From JBBKWQ01 sp037969115 (GTDB lineage: Bacteria; Actinomycetota; Acidimicrobiia; Acidimicrobiales; Ilumatobacteraceae), in assembly GCA_037969115.1 (NCBI GenBank), contig JBBKWQ010000041.1:1-24513 (forward strand): 24,513 bases of DNA, in the 5' to 3' direction. This document shows, in pieces, positions 1 through 6,911 of the stretch. Each line of letters begins with the position of its first letter. Within the stretch, counting starts at the first letter, position 1. A model generated the notes under the pieces. The model saw nothing but the letters and a program-made list of their open reading frames with translations, searched no databases and had not been told where the DNA came from. The translations under genes were made by a program, and so were the position numbers.

Positions 1-1
1 T

Positions 2-136
2 TGGGAGGTCGAGGAGCGCACGCGGCAGAAGGCCGGTGCGCTACCGGATGAGTACTACGAGGGCGCTGAGCTGCAAACGCATCGCCGACAAGTGTGCCAG
101 GCTGCCGGCGGAAACGCAAACGCCCCGCAGCATTGA
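2..136 (+). CDS. 3' end of an unidentified protein gene, cut by the left edge
   Basis: An open frame enters from the left edge and ends at TGA 134-136, giving 44 visible residues with a charged middle part (around DEYYEGAELQTHRRQV) and an Asn/Ala/Pro-rich tail. About three quarters of its codons end in G or C, as expected for coding sequence in this genome, and a hairpin follows 55 bases after the stop. I do not recognise the family. It converges on the HNH gene. It could be a chance open frame, because only the last 44 codons are visible. Confidence 0.4.
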   Translation, partial: WEVEERTRQKAGALPDEYYEGAELQTHRRQVCQAAGGNANAPQH

Positions 137-191
137 CGTGGCGCACTTCCGGTCGAGCTGCTTGCGGCGGCTCTACCGACCGTGGAGGATG

Positions 192-215
192 CCGTGGCGA
201 CGGGGGTCGCCACGG
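192..215. terminator. Perfect 10-bp hairpin between convergent genes
   Basis: CCGTGGCGAC at 192-201 and GTCGCCACGG at 206-215 are exact reverse complements around a GGGG loop. The hairpin lies between the end of the left-edge gene (136) and the end of the convergent HNH gene (278). No T-run follows on either strand, so if it terminates transcription it is the U-less type often proposed for high-GC actinobacteria. The pairing is seen; the bidirectional terminator role is inference. Confidence 0.5.
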
Positions 216-277
216 GATCGGAGAAGAGGTTCAACACGAAGCTTCGTGTCGGGCGGCCGAGGTCGGCGGCTCTGCAC

Positions 278-1537
278 TCAGTCGGGTGATTCGTCGAGGC
301 GGCGGCGCTGACGGGGTTGGGTGAAGGTGACCCATTTGAGTTGGAGTCGTTCGCCGGTGGGGTGCCGGTAGCGGCCCTCGGGTTGGGGTGGTGGCCCGTT
401 CGGCGGGTTCGGTCGACCACACCCTCGAATGACGTTTCCCGAGACGTTCGTGATCTTGATGCCGTCGGGCAGATCGGCGTTGCCCGTGAGGCCGAGTTGG
501 CTTCGGTGATGCAGCCGATGATGGTGTGCGCAGAGGGTGATGAGGTTGGAGGTGTCGGTCGGTCCGCCGTGTTCACGGTGCACGATGTGGTGGATTTCGA
601 ACCATCTCGACGCAGTACAGCCCGGCACCCGGCAGCCCTGATCCCGATGCGAGACGATGGTACGGGTGCGGGCCGGGATCCCCGGTTGCGTGCTACCGAC
701 GCTGAACGGCAGCCCGTCTCGTTCCCACACCGGTTGCACCGTCGCGTCGCACCCCAACTGGTCGACGAGCGCTTGCGGAAGCCGGATGCCGTTGGTGAGG
801 GTTGTGATCGGGGTGCCGTGTTTCGTTTCGAGATGGACCCAGACCCGGTAACGGTCACGTCGCGACAACGATGTGACACCGTCGAGCGAGCGGTGGGCCA
901 TCTCCAACAGAGCATCGGCCCAGGTGACCTCCGGTTGGCCGTCGCGGATCAGCTGATCACGCGCTTCACCGATCGCCGCGTCGAACACGGCTCCGTCCAC
1001 CGCGTTCAGATGCGCGTGGATCTCGTAGCGCCCGGCGTCGTTGAAGCCGGCGCTGCATCGATCCGTATCGACCGGGACGACATCAGGCACATGGTCGGGT
1101 TCTGCATCGTCGTGTGGCTGGTCGGGGTCGGGATCGAAGTATTCCGAACGCATCACCCGACGGATCTGGGTGACTGTTGCGTACGGGGCGAACTCGGACA
1201 TGTGCCGATCCGCCCATGGCGGTGCCGTCACCGCAGCGGCGACTTGATCGAGTGCCAGCTCGCCACGCTCGAACACCTCAGTCACACGAGGAAACTCGGC
1301 GCGTTGTGTCGCGACGCGTACGACAGCCGCGGCGTGTGCGGGAGAGAGACCGGTCTGCCATGCCACCCACTGGGCGGGTGAACGAAGCCCGTCGCCGGTC
1401 CACAGGTTGTGTTCCAGCACTTGGGAGACGAGTTCGACGAGGCGGGCGTGTTGGGCGTTGATGATTCCGCACACATCGGCGACCGCGGCGGTGATCTCGG
1501 TGTCGAGTTCGTGTCGATTGATCGTCGCTCCATCCAC
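278..1537 (-). CDS. DUF222 / 13E12-type HNH endonuclease-like protein
   Basis: The N-terminal two thirds resemble the DUF222 domain of actinobacterial 13E12-repeat proteins, and the C-terminal third carries an HNH nuclease motif. The motif has a zinc-type CRVPGC pair, then FEIHHIVHREHGG and LCAHHHRLHH, so the catalytic His and metal ligands look intact. The usual roles suggested for such multi-copy genes are nuclease or mobile-element related, but the function is not established. I place the start at GTG 1537 because TACGAT (1544-1549) lies 6 bases upstream, with TTGTGG 17 bases before that. An in-frame ATG at 1585 would add 16 residues, but its only Shine-Dalgarno-like sequence (AGGTGA) is 12 bases away. 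The last 40 or so residues are Pro/Arg-rich. The gene stands alone, divergent from the MOSC gene. Confidence 0.85.
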   Translation of the reverse strand: MDGATINRHELDTEITAAVADVCGIINAQHARLVELVSQVLEHNLWTGDGLRSPAQWVAWQTGLSPAHAAAVVRVATQRAEFPRVTEVFERGELALDQVAAAVTAPPWADRHMSEFAPYATVTQIRRVMRSEYFDPDPDQPHDDAEPDHVPDVVPVDTDRCSAGFNDAGRYEIHAHLNAVDGAVFDAAIGEARDQLIRDGQPEVTWADALLEMAHRSLDGVTSLSRRDRYRVWVHLETKHGTPITTLTNGIRLPQALVDQLGCDATVQPVWERDGLPFSVGSTQPGIPARTRTIVSHRDQGCRVPGCTASRWFEIHHIVHREHGGPTDTSNLITLCAHHHRLHHRSQLGLTGNADLPDGIKITNVSGNVIRGCGRPNPPNGPPPQPEGRYRHPTGERLQLKWVTFTQPRQRRRLDESPD

Positions 1538-1543
1538 AAGGTT

Positions 1544-1549
1544 ATCGTA
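1544..1549 (-). promoter_or_regulatory. Candidate -10 box (TACGAT) for the HNH gene
   Basis: On the reverse strand TACGAT lies 6 bases before GTG 1537, and TTGTGG lies 17 bases further upstream as a possible -35. This is the only leaderless-type start in the window for which I see a plausible -35 at ideal spacing. If it is real, the longer start at 1585 lies upstream of the transcript. Confidence 0.45.
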
Positions 1550-1668
1550 CACACGTTCGATCTGCGCCACAACACCCCAGCTCATGGGTAATACCGATCA
1601 CCTCGCTCGAACGATCGGCAGAACCGATCGCAACCGCCACAACGACCCACCACGACGACCACCACAAC

Positions 1669-1674
1669 TACTGT
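1669..1674 (+). promoter_or_regulatory. -10 box (TACTGT) of a leaderless start, MOSC gene
   Basis: TACTGT is followed by exactly 7 bases and then ATG 1682, so transcription would begin at the A of the start codon. There is no Shine-Dalgarno sequence and no convincing -35. The 96 bases between 1586 and 1681 otherwise hold only ACC/CAC-rich, low-complexity sequence. Confidence 0.6.
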
Positions 1675-1681
1675 CGTCGGG

Positions 1682-2380
1682 ATGAAGATCGTCGAGCTCT
1701 GGCGCTACCCGGTGAAATCGATCGGCGGCGAACGGCTGGACACCGTGGAGGTCGACGAGTTCGGGATCTCCGGCGATCGATCGTGGGGCGTCCTCGACCC
1801 GGACACCGGCAACATCCTGACTGCTCGCCGGGCTCCGAAGCTGTTGATGGCAACTGCGCGGCTCGTGGACGACGCGCCCGTGATCGAGACGGCGGACGGC
1901 GACACCATCACCACCGCAACCGAACTGTCGGACTGGCTCGGGAAGCGAGTCGAACTCGTCCGTGCCGGCGACGCCGGCGGCACCTTCGAGAACCCGATGG
2001 ACGTCGAGAACGAGTCCGACTGGGTCTCGTGGACCGGGCCAGGTGGAGCGTTCCACGACAGTGCACGCACGCGAATTTCGCTCGTGTCGAACGCGACGCT
2101 CGCCGATCGCGACATCCGCCGTTTCCGGGCGAACGTCCTGCTCGACGGCTCCGGCGAGGACGATCTCGTCCACACCCACGTTCGTCTCGGCACCGTCACG
2201 CTCGACGTACGAAAACAGATCGACCGCTGCATCATGGTCACCCGCCCTCAGCCCGGCCTCGACGCCGATCTCGATGTGCTCAAACGGGTGATCAGAGAAC
2301 GCAACAACACGCTCGGCATCGGCGCAATCGTGGCCGAACCCGGCAGCATCTCCCTGGGCGATCGTGTCATCGCCGTGTGA
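1682..2380 (+). CDS. MOSC domain protein
   Basis: This 232-residue protein has the two-part layout of the YcbX/mARC-like group. An N-terminal beta-barrel domain begins MKIVELWRYPVKSIGGE and continues with GDRSWGVLD. A C-terminal MOSC domain holds the conserved Cys183 (IDRCIMVTRPQ), the following RNNTLGIGAIV segment and the closing GSISLGDRV. MOSC domains bind sulfurated molybdenum cofactor, and in this group they take part in reduction of N-hydroxylated compounds or in sulfur transfer; the substrate cannot be read from sequence. There is no ferredoxin domain, so an electron donor would be separate. The ATG at 1682 is fixed by TACTGT 7 bases upstream. The next gene begins 52 bases later with its own -10 box, so the two are probably not an operon. 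Confidence 0.88.
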   Translation: MKIVELWRYPVKSIGGERLDTVEVDEFGISGDRSWGVLDPDTGNILTARRAPKLLMATARLVDDAPVIETADGDTITTATELSDWLGKRVELVRAGDAGGTFENPMDVENESDWVSWTGPGGAFHDSARTRISLVSNATLADRDIRRFRANVLLDGSGEDDLVHTHVRLGTVTLDVRKQIDRCIMVTRPQPGLDADLDVLKRVIRERNNTLGIGAIVAEPGSISLGDRVIAV

Positions 2381-2420
2381 AGAAATGGGCGCATCGGGAA
2401 GTAGAGCGCTGCACAAATTC

Positions 2421-2426
2421 TAACGT
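2421..2426 (+). promoter_or_regulatory. -10 box (TAACGT) of a leaderless start, ino1 gene
   Basis: TAACGT lies 6 bases before GTG 2433. The spacer reads CGAGGG, which resembles a Shine-Dalgarno sequence but touches the start codon and is too close to work as one. The leaderless reading therefore explains this start better. Confidence 0.55.
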
Positions 2427-2432
2427 CGAGGG

Positions 2433-3761
2433 GTGACTACACCTCCGTCCCCAACCGTTCAACCCGCCGAGGGTCGTCTCGGCATTCTCACCGTGGGTCT
2501 GGGCGCCGTGGCGTCGACCCTCATCGCCGGCGTCGAGCTCATCAAGCGCGGCCAGGCCGACCCGGTCGGTTCGCTTGCGTTGATGGGCACCGTCCGCCTC
2601 GGCAAGCGCACCGACCACAACTCGCCCATGATCAAGGACTTCGCGCCGATCGCCAAGCTCGACGACATCGTCTTCGGCGCGTGGGATCCCTTCCCGGACG
2701 ACGCCTACGTGGCCGCCCAGCGAGCCGGCGTGCTCGAGTCGGGTAAGCACCTCGAAGGCATCGCCGATGCGCTCCGCGAAGTCCGTCCCATGCCAGCCGC
2801 GTTCGACCGCAGCTATGTGAAGCGTCTCGACGCCGACAACGTCATGTCGAGTGTCGACAAGCGCTCGATGCTCAACGCGATTCGTGAGGACATCAACCGG
2901 TTCCGTGACGAGAAGCAATGCGACCGCGTCGTCATGTTGTGGGCTGCCTCCACCGAGATCTTCATCGAGCCGGGACCGACGCATCAGACCCTCGAAGCGT
3001 TCGAGGCAGCGATCGACGCGAACGACCCGACCATCGCCCCCTCGATGCTCTATGCATACGCGGCCCTGCAGGAAGGTGTGCCATTCGCCAACGGTGCGCC
3101 AAATCTCACCGTCGACATCCCGGCACTCCGCGAATACGCCACCGAACACAACGTGCCGATCTCGGGGAAGGACTTCAAGACCGGCCAGACCCTCATCAAG
3201 ACCGTGCTCGGACCGATGATCAAGGCCCGCATGCTCGGCCTCAACGGCTGGTACTCCACCAACATCCTCGGTAACCGCGACGGTGAGGTGCTCGACGATC
3301 CCGACAACTTCAAGACCAAGGAAGAGTCGAAGCTCGGCGTGCTCGAGCACATCCTCGAACCCGAGAAGTTCCCCGAGCTCTACGGCGACGTCTACCACAA
3401 GGTTCGTATCAACTACTACCCACCCCGCGGTGACAACAAAGAGGGCTGGGACAACATCGACATCTTCGGCTGGCTCGGCTACAAGATGCAGATCAAGGTC
3501 GACTTCCTCTGCCGCGACTCGATCCTGGCCGCACCCCTCGCGCTCGACCTCGTGTTGTTCTCCGACCTCGCGCAGCGCGCCGGGCTCGGCGGCATCCAGG
3601 AATGGCTCAGCTACTACTACAAAGCACCGATGGTGGCACCGGGCCTCTATCCCGAACACGACCTGTTCATCCAGCTCACCAAGCTGAAGAACACGCTGCG
3701 CTGGATGATGGGCGAAGACCAGATCACCCACCTCGGACGCGAGTACTACGAAGACGTCTGA
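2433..3761 (+). CDS. ino1: myo-inositol-3-phosphate synthase (long type)
   Basis: The enzyme converts glucose 6-phosphate to 1L-myo-inositol 3-phosphate with NAD+ as catalytic cofactor, the first step to phosphatidylinositol and mycothiol in actinobacteria. Of 442 residues, 18-33 form the glycine-rich nucleotide loop (ILTVGLGAVASTL). Residues 245-253 (GKDFKTGQT) correspond to the family's conserved Lys-containing active-site segment. NGWYSTNILGNRDGEVL, RINYYPPRGDNKEGWDNID and QIKVDFLCRDS are further conserved blocks. From memory the sequence resembles the roughly 440-residue form known from Bacteroidetes more than the roughly 365-residue mycobacterial Ino1. The GTG start is chosen for its -10 box 6 bases upstream. 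The next gene follows 15 bases after the stop. Confidence 0.93.
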   Translation: MTTPPSPTVQPAEGRLGILTVGLGAVASTLIAGVELIKRGQADPVGSLALMGTVRLGKRTDHNSPMIKDFAPIAKLDDIVFGAWDPFPDDAYVAAQRAGVLESGKHLEGIADALREVRPMPAAFDRSYVKRLDADNVMSSVDKRSMLNAIREDINRFRDEKQCDRVVMLWAASTEIFIEPGPTHQTLEAFEAAIDANDPTIAPSMLYAYAALQEGVPFANGAPNLTVDIPALREYATEHNVPISGKDFKTGQTLIKTVLGPMIKARMLGLNGWYSTNILGNRDGEVLDDPDNFKTKEESKLGVLEHILEPEKFPELYGDVYHKVRINYYPPRGDNKEGWDNIDIFGWLGYKMQIKVDFLCRDSILAAPLALDLVLFSDLAQRAGLGGIQEWLSYYYKAPMVAPGLYPEHDLFIQLTKLKNTLRWMMGEDQITHLGREYYEDV

Positions 3762-3763
3762 TC

Positions 3764-3769
3764 TACCCT
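3764..3769 (+). promoter_or_regulatory. -10 box (TACCCT) of a leaderless start, AlkD-like gene
   Basis: TACCCT begins 2 bases after the ino1 stop and is followed by 7 bases and GTG 3777. The whole promoter fits in the 15-base gap, so the glycosylase gene could be transcribed independently of ino1 despite the tight spacing. Confidence 0.55.
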
Positions 3770-3776
3770 CGCTCGG

Positions 3777-4469
3777 GTGACGGTCCGAGCCGGGTTCATC
3801 GCAGACACTCGTGACGCCCTGCGTCGGATTGCCGTACCGGAGGATGCGGCGCGGATGCAGGCGTACATGAAATCGACGATGCCCTACCTGGGTATCCGCA
3901 GACCTGCCCAGACCGCAGCCATGAAGCCGGTGTACCGCGCTCATTCCTTCGACTCGTTCGACGATCTGAGCGACACGTTGCTCGAGCTCTGGCGCACAGC
4001 CGAGTACCGAGAAGAACGGTACGCGGCGATCGGTCTGCTCCGACTGAAGCAGCATCAACACCTCCTCGACATCGCATCGCTGCCCATGTTGGAGGAGCTG
4101 ATCGTCACGGGCGCCTGGTGGGACTTCGTCGACGAGCTCGCCTCACACGCCGTCGGCACCGTGTTGCACACCGACCCGTCGGCGACCGCCGCGCAGATGC
4201 GCAAGTGGTCTTTCGGTACCGATCTGTGGAAGCGGCGCACGAGCATCCTGTGTCAGCTCCGGTTCAAGCACGACGTCGACCTGGTCCTGCTGGCGGATTG
4301 CATGGAACCGTCGCTGGACTCGACGGAGTTCTTTCTCCGGAAAGCCATCGGCTGGGCCCTTCGCGAGGTCGCCAAGACCGATCCGGACTGGGTGTGCAAC
4401 TACGTCGACGAGCACGCCGACCGACTCAGCGGCCTCAGCCGGCGCGAGGCACTCAAACACATCGGTTGA
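3777..4469 (+). CDS. AlkD-like HEAT-repeat DNA alkylation repair protein
   Basis: AlkD-type DNA glycosylases are all-helical HEAT-like proteins that excise bulky cationic alkylpurines. This 230-residue protein has YMKSTMPYLGIRRPA near the N-terminus, GAWWDFVDELASH at 112-124, DLWKRRTSILCQL at 149-161 and FLRKAIGWALRE at 186-197. By spacing, Trp115, Asp119, Arg154 and Trp193 line up with the Bacillus AlkD active-site residues Trp109, Asp113, Arg148 and Trp187, so it should be an active glycosylase rather than a structural relative. The GTG start is set by TACCCT 7 bases upstream. The gene ends 8 bases from the convergent dehydratase gene. A 6-bp inverted repeat (ACTCAA 4451-4456, TTGAGT 4466-4471) spans its stop codon and could be a weak terminator. 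Confidence 0.88.
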   Translation: MTVRAGFIADTRDALRRIAVPEDAARMQAYMKSTMPYLGIRRPAQTAAMKPVYRAHSFDSFDDLSDTLLELWRTAEYREERYAAIGLLRLKQHQHLLDIASLPMLEELIVTGAWWDFVDELASHAVGTVLHTDPSATAAQMRKWSFGTDLWKRRTSILCQLRFKHDVDLVLLADCMEPSLDSTEFFLRKAIGWALREVAKTDPDWVCNYVDEHADRLSGLSRREALKHIG

Positions 4470-4477
4470 GTCGATGA

Positions 4478-5452
4478 CTACGCACCCGGGGTCTCGCCGA
4501 CCAGTACCGCTGAGAGCATCGACGCGTTGACGTTGCCACCGGTCATCACGACGCCGACACAGCGCCCTTCTTGGAGCGCTCGCTCAGACATCAGGGCAGC
4601 CGCGCCGATCGCTCCAGCGGGCTCGGGGAGGTTGTGCGTCGTACGCCACAGCAACCGCATCGCCTCGGCCGAAGCCTCGTCACTCACGCTGACCACCCGT
4701 GCGGCGCCGCCGACGATGATGTCGATCGCAGTGGCGTTCGGGCTCCGCGTCGCCACACCGTCGACGAACGTGTTGGCGGCATCGGTGGTGACCACATGTC
4801 CGGCTTCGAAGGAACGCTTCGTCGCGTCGGCCCCATCGGCGACGACCCCCACGATCTCGGTGTCGAGGCCCAGCAGATCGCGCACCGTGATGAACGCACA
4901 GATGCCCGATCCCATGCCAACAGGCACGTAGACCGTGTCGAGCCGAGGTACGGCGCGAAGGAACTCGAGTGCGTAGGTGGCCACCCCCGTCACCAGGTCG
5001 GGGTGGAAGGCCGGCACCATCTCGAAACCACGCTCGCCGGACAGCTCGACCGCACGCTCGCTCGCCTCTTGGAAGTCGCCACCGAATTCGATGACCTCGG
5101 CGCCGAACGCCTGCATCGCCGCGTTCTTGTCGACGTCGTTGCCGCGCGGCACGACCACGGTGACCGGTACGTCGTGTGCGCGGCCGGCGAAGGCAAGACT
5201 CTGCCCATGGTTGCCGCGAGTTGCGCTGATGATGCCCGAAACATGACGACGTTCACGCTGCAACCGATCGAGGTAGACCAACCCGCCACGTACCTTGAAC
5301 GCACCGGTCGGCGTGTGGTTCTCGTGCTTCACCCACACCTCGGCTCCAGCCTCGGCGACGAGCATCGGCCAGGCGAACTGCGGAGTGGGCTGCATGTACC
5401 GGCCGACCACGTCGACAGCTGCGTCGAGACCGGCTCGGTCGAACAACGTCAC
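4478..5452 (-). CDS. PLP-dependent threonine/serine dehydratase family protein
   Basis: A fold-type II PLP enzyme of 324 residues. Lys53 in TGAFKVRGG is the Schiff-base lysine, SATRGNHGQSLAF is the substrate-binding loop, PVGMGSGICA is the phosphate-binding glycine loop, and MTGGNVN lies near the C-terminus. Family members deaminate threonine or serine to 2-oxo acids. There is no C-terminal regulatory ACT domain, so it resembles catabolic dehydratases rather than IlvA, and a role on another hydroxy-amino acid is possible. The GTG start at 5452 overlaps the TGA of the upstream cyclo-ligase gene (GTGA), which argues for translational coupling. An upstream in-frame extension to 5728 exists but is antisense-like, Arg-rich and overlaps the cyclo-ligase, so I reject it. 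Confidence 0.88.
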   Translation of the reverse strand: MTLFDRAGLDAAVDVVGRYMQPTPQFAWPMLVAEAGAEVWVKHENHTPTGAFKVRGGLVYLDRLQRERRHVSGIISATRGNHGQSLAFAGRAHDVPVTVVVPRGNDVDKNAAMQAFGAEVIEFGGDFQEASERAVELSGERGFEMVPAFHPDLVTGVATYALEFLRAVPRLDTVYVPVGMGSGICAFITVRDLLGLDTEIVGVVADGADATKRSFEAGHVVTTDAANTFVDGVATRSPNATAIDIIVGGAARVVSVSDEASAEAMRLLWRTTHNLPEPAGAIGAAALMSERALQEGRCVGVVMTGGNVNASMLSAVLVGETPGA

Positions 5453-5922
5453 ACCGATGCCGGCCCTGCGTCGGTCACGATCCGATCCAACCGGACGTCG
5501 TGCGCCTCGGTGGGCAACGCGTCGACCAACTGCGGTTCGAAACCGACGCCGATCGTGACGCAGTCGGGTCGGATTCCCAGGAGGAACCGGTCGTACCAGC
5601 CACCACCCTGGCCGAGCCGATCGCCCGCAGCCGTGAACGCCGTTCCGGGCACGATCACCACGTCGACCGAGTCGGGTTGTGGGTTCTGTTCCGGCAGAAG
5701 GACCAGCTTGCCGTTCGCCTCGCACCACGCGATGAACGAATCGGTCTCGGGCTCGCCTGGGACCGACGAGAACACCATCACCACCCGAGCGCCTACGACG
5801 GCGTCGAGACGCTTCACGAACGACCAGATCCGCTCTGAGCGCTCCGCCCGATCGATGAGCGAGCGGCGCATCGCACGCATCTCGGAGCGCAGCATCGTCT
5901 TGTCCGGAACGGTGGAGGCCAC
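5449..5922 (-). CDS. 5-formyltetrahydrofolate cyclo-ligase
   Basis: The enzyme uses ATP to convert 5-formyl-THF to 5,10-methenyl-THF. The 157-residue product has the expected order of features: LRSEMRAMRRSL at the N-terminus, FSSVPGEPET at 51-60, IVPGTAFT at 90-97, the signature RLGQGGGWYDRF at 102-113, and the closing IGVGFEPQLVD and HDVRLDRIVTD. At 157 residues it is shorter than the usual 180-200, the missing part being at the N-terminus and in loops; the catalytic half is complete. GTG 5922 has TACGCT 7 bases upstream, so it is probably leaderless. It overlaps the downstream dehydratase gene by 4 bases. The functional link between folate repair and the dehydratase is not obvious; serine and one-carbon metabolism is a possibility only. 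Confidence 0.87.
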   Translation of the reverse strand: MASTVPDKTMLRSEMRAMRRSLIDRAERSERIWSFVKRLDAVVGARVVMVFSSVPGEPETDSFIAWCEANGKLVLLPEQNPQPDSVDVVIVPGTAFTAAGDRLGQGGGWYDRFLLGIRPDCVTIGVGFEPQLVDALPTEAHDVRLDRIVTDAGPASV

Positions 5923-5929
5923 GCGCTGG

Positions 5930-5935
5930 AGCGTA
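5930..5935 (-). promoter_or_regulatory. -10 box (TACGCT) of the cyclo-ligase operon
   Basis: On the reverse strand TACGCT is followed by 7 bases and GTG 5922. Its last two forward-strand bases are also the first two of the opposing -10 box for the flavin reductase gene. Confidence 0.55.
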
Positions 5936-5939
5936 CAGT
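5934..5939 (+). promoter_or_regulatory. -10 box (TACAGT) of the flavin reductase gene
   Basis: TACAGT is followed by 8 bases and ATG 5948. It overlaps the reverse-strand box at 5930-5935, so only one RNA polymerase could open this 10-bp region (AGCGTACAGT) at a time. Confidence 0.5.
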
Positions 5940-5947
5940 CGGAGCCG

Positions 5948-6472
5948 ATGACGGATTCAGCAAACACCCCCGCCTTCGATGCCAAGCAGTTCCGCAACGT
6001 GCTCGGCCACTTCCCCACCGGTGTCACCGTCGTGACCGGAATGCACGAGGACGAGCCGGTCGGGTTCACGATCGGGTCGTTCACATCAGTCTCGCTCGAT
6101 CCGCCGATGGTCGGTTTCCTGCCGATGTCCGACAGCGAGACGTGGGCCGCGATGGCGGCGGGCGGCAGGTTCTGCGTCAACGTGCTGAGCCGCCAACAGA
6201 CCGATCTGTGCTGGAAGTTCGCCAGGACCGACAACGAGGCCGAGCGGTTCGACGACGTCGACTGGCACCTGTCTCCCGGCGGTTCGCCCATCCTCGACCG
6301 AGCCGTCGCCTGGATCGACTGCACTGTCGAAGATGTCTACGAGATGGGCGACCACAAGTTCGTACTGGGCAACGTCGGCGCGCTCGACGCCGATGCCGAC
6401 GGCGACGGCGACGGGCCACATCCGCTCCTGTTCTTCAAGGGCACACTCGGCGGTTTCCACACCGAGGGCTGA
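5948..6472 (+). CDS. Flavin reductase domain protein (HpaC-like, FMN-binding split barrel)
   Basis: A 174-residue protein of the flavin reductase-like family, which reduces free flavin with NAD(P)H, often to supply a partner monooxygenase. The N-terminal FRNVLGHFPTGVTVVTG, the central GFTIGSFTSVSLDPPMVGF and RFCVNVLSRQQ, and a C-terminal GDHKFVLGNVGAL followed by LLFFKGTLGGF are the family's conserved blocks. An acidic insert (DADADGDGDG) precedes the last strand and looks like a low-complexity loop. No monooxygenase partner is adjacent, so the physiological acceptor is unknown. ATG 5948 is chosen because it is the first Met of the domain and has a -10 box 8 bases upstream. Confidence 0.88.
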   Translation: MTDSANTPAFDAKQFRNVLGHFPTGVTVVTGMHEDEPVGFTIGSFTSVSLDPPMVGFLPMSDSETWAAMAAGGRFCVNVLSRQQTDLCWKFARTDNEAERFDDVDWHLSPGGSPILDRAVAWIDCTVEDVYEMGDHKFVLGNVGALDADADGDGDGPHPLLFFKGTLGGFHTEG

Positions 6473-6509
6473 CCGCCTCGTTCCCCCTGTGACGGGGCAG
6501 ACTGCGTCG

Positions 6510-6911
6510 GTGAAAGAAGATCGACAGGTTGCGCTGGCCATCGGACTCGACGTGTTCTTCGTCGTACTGTTCGTAGCGATCGGCCGACGGAACCACGACG
6601 AGGGCTCGGCATTCGGCGAGGTCATGCGCACGGCCCTCCCGTTCCTGATAGGCCTCGCCGCATCATGGGGAATCGTGCAGGCCTGGCGACGCCCCCTGGC
6701 GGTCATCACCGGGCTCGCGATCTGGCCGATCACGATCCTCGTCGGCATGGTGGTGCGTCGCCTCGTCTTCGACCGCGGCACCGCAACCTCATTCGTGGTG
6801 GTCGCAACATTGTTCGTCGGTGCATGCCTCGTGGGATGGCGGGGGCTACGACAGGTCGTCGTGCAGCGACGTCCGGAGGCCCATCAGTCGGAATCACGCA
6901 ACTTGACGTAG
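6510..6911 (+). CDS. DUF3054 family membrane protein
   Basis: A 133-residue protein with about four hydrophobic segments: ALAIGLDVFFVVLFVAI, a stretch around LPFLIGLAASWGIV, VITGLAIWPITILVGMVV, and TSFVVVATLFVGACLVG. The order and the WPITILVGMVVRRLVFDRGTATSFVVVA region fit the actinobacterial DUF3054 family, whose function is unknown. The start is uncertain. GTG 6510 has CAGACT 6 bases upstream, a weaker form of the leaderless pattern; GTG 6489 would add seven residues. It follows the flavin reductase gene by 37 bases. Its last 28 bases overlap the 3' end of the reverse-strand 60-residue gene. Confidence 0.8.
   Translation: MKEDRQVALAIGLDVFFVVLFVAIGRRNHDEGSAFGEVMRTALPFLIGLAASWGIVQAWRRPLAVITGLAIWPITILVGMVVRRLVFDRGTATSFVVVATLFVGACLVGWRGLRQVVVQRRPEAHQSESRNLT

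Noticed and set aside
317..1381. Long open frame opposite the HNH gene (+ strand)
   Set aside because: It is a mirror of the HNH coding sequence, with Arg/Val/Asp-rich composition and no domain, while the reverse strand shows an intact HNH motif.
2367..4061. 564-codon open frame on the reverse strand across ino1 and the AlkD-like gene
   Set aside because: The forward strand encodes two well conserved enzymes. The reverse frame is typical GC-rich antisense openness (His/Glu/Val/Asp-rich) and crosses a gene boundary.
4571..5900. Forward open frame leading into the flavin reductase gene
   Set aside because: It is antisense to the dehydratase and cyclo-ligase genes. Only the part from ATG 5948 has domain character, and a -10 box fixes that start.
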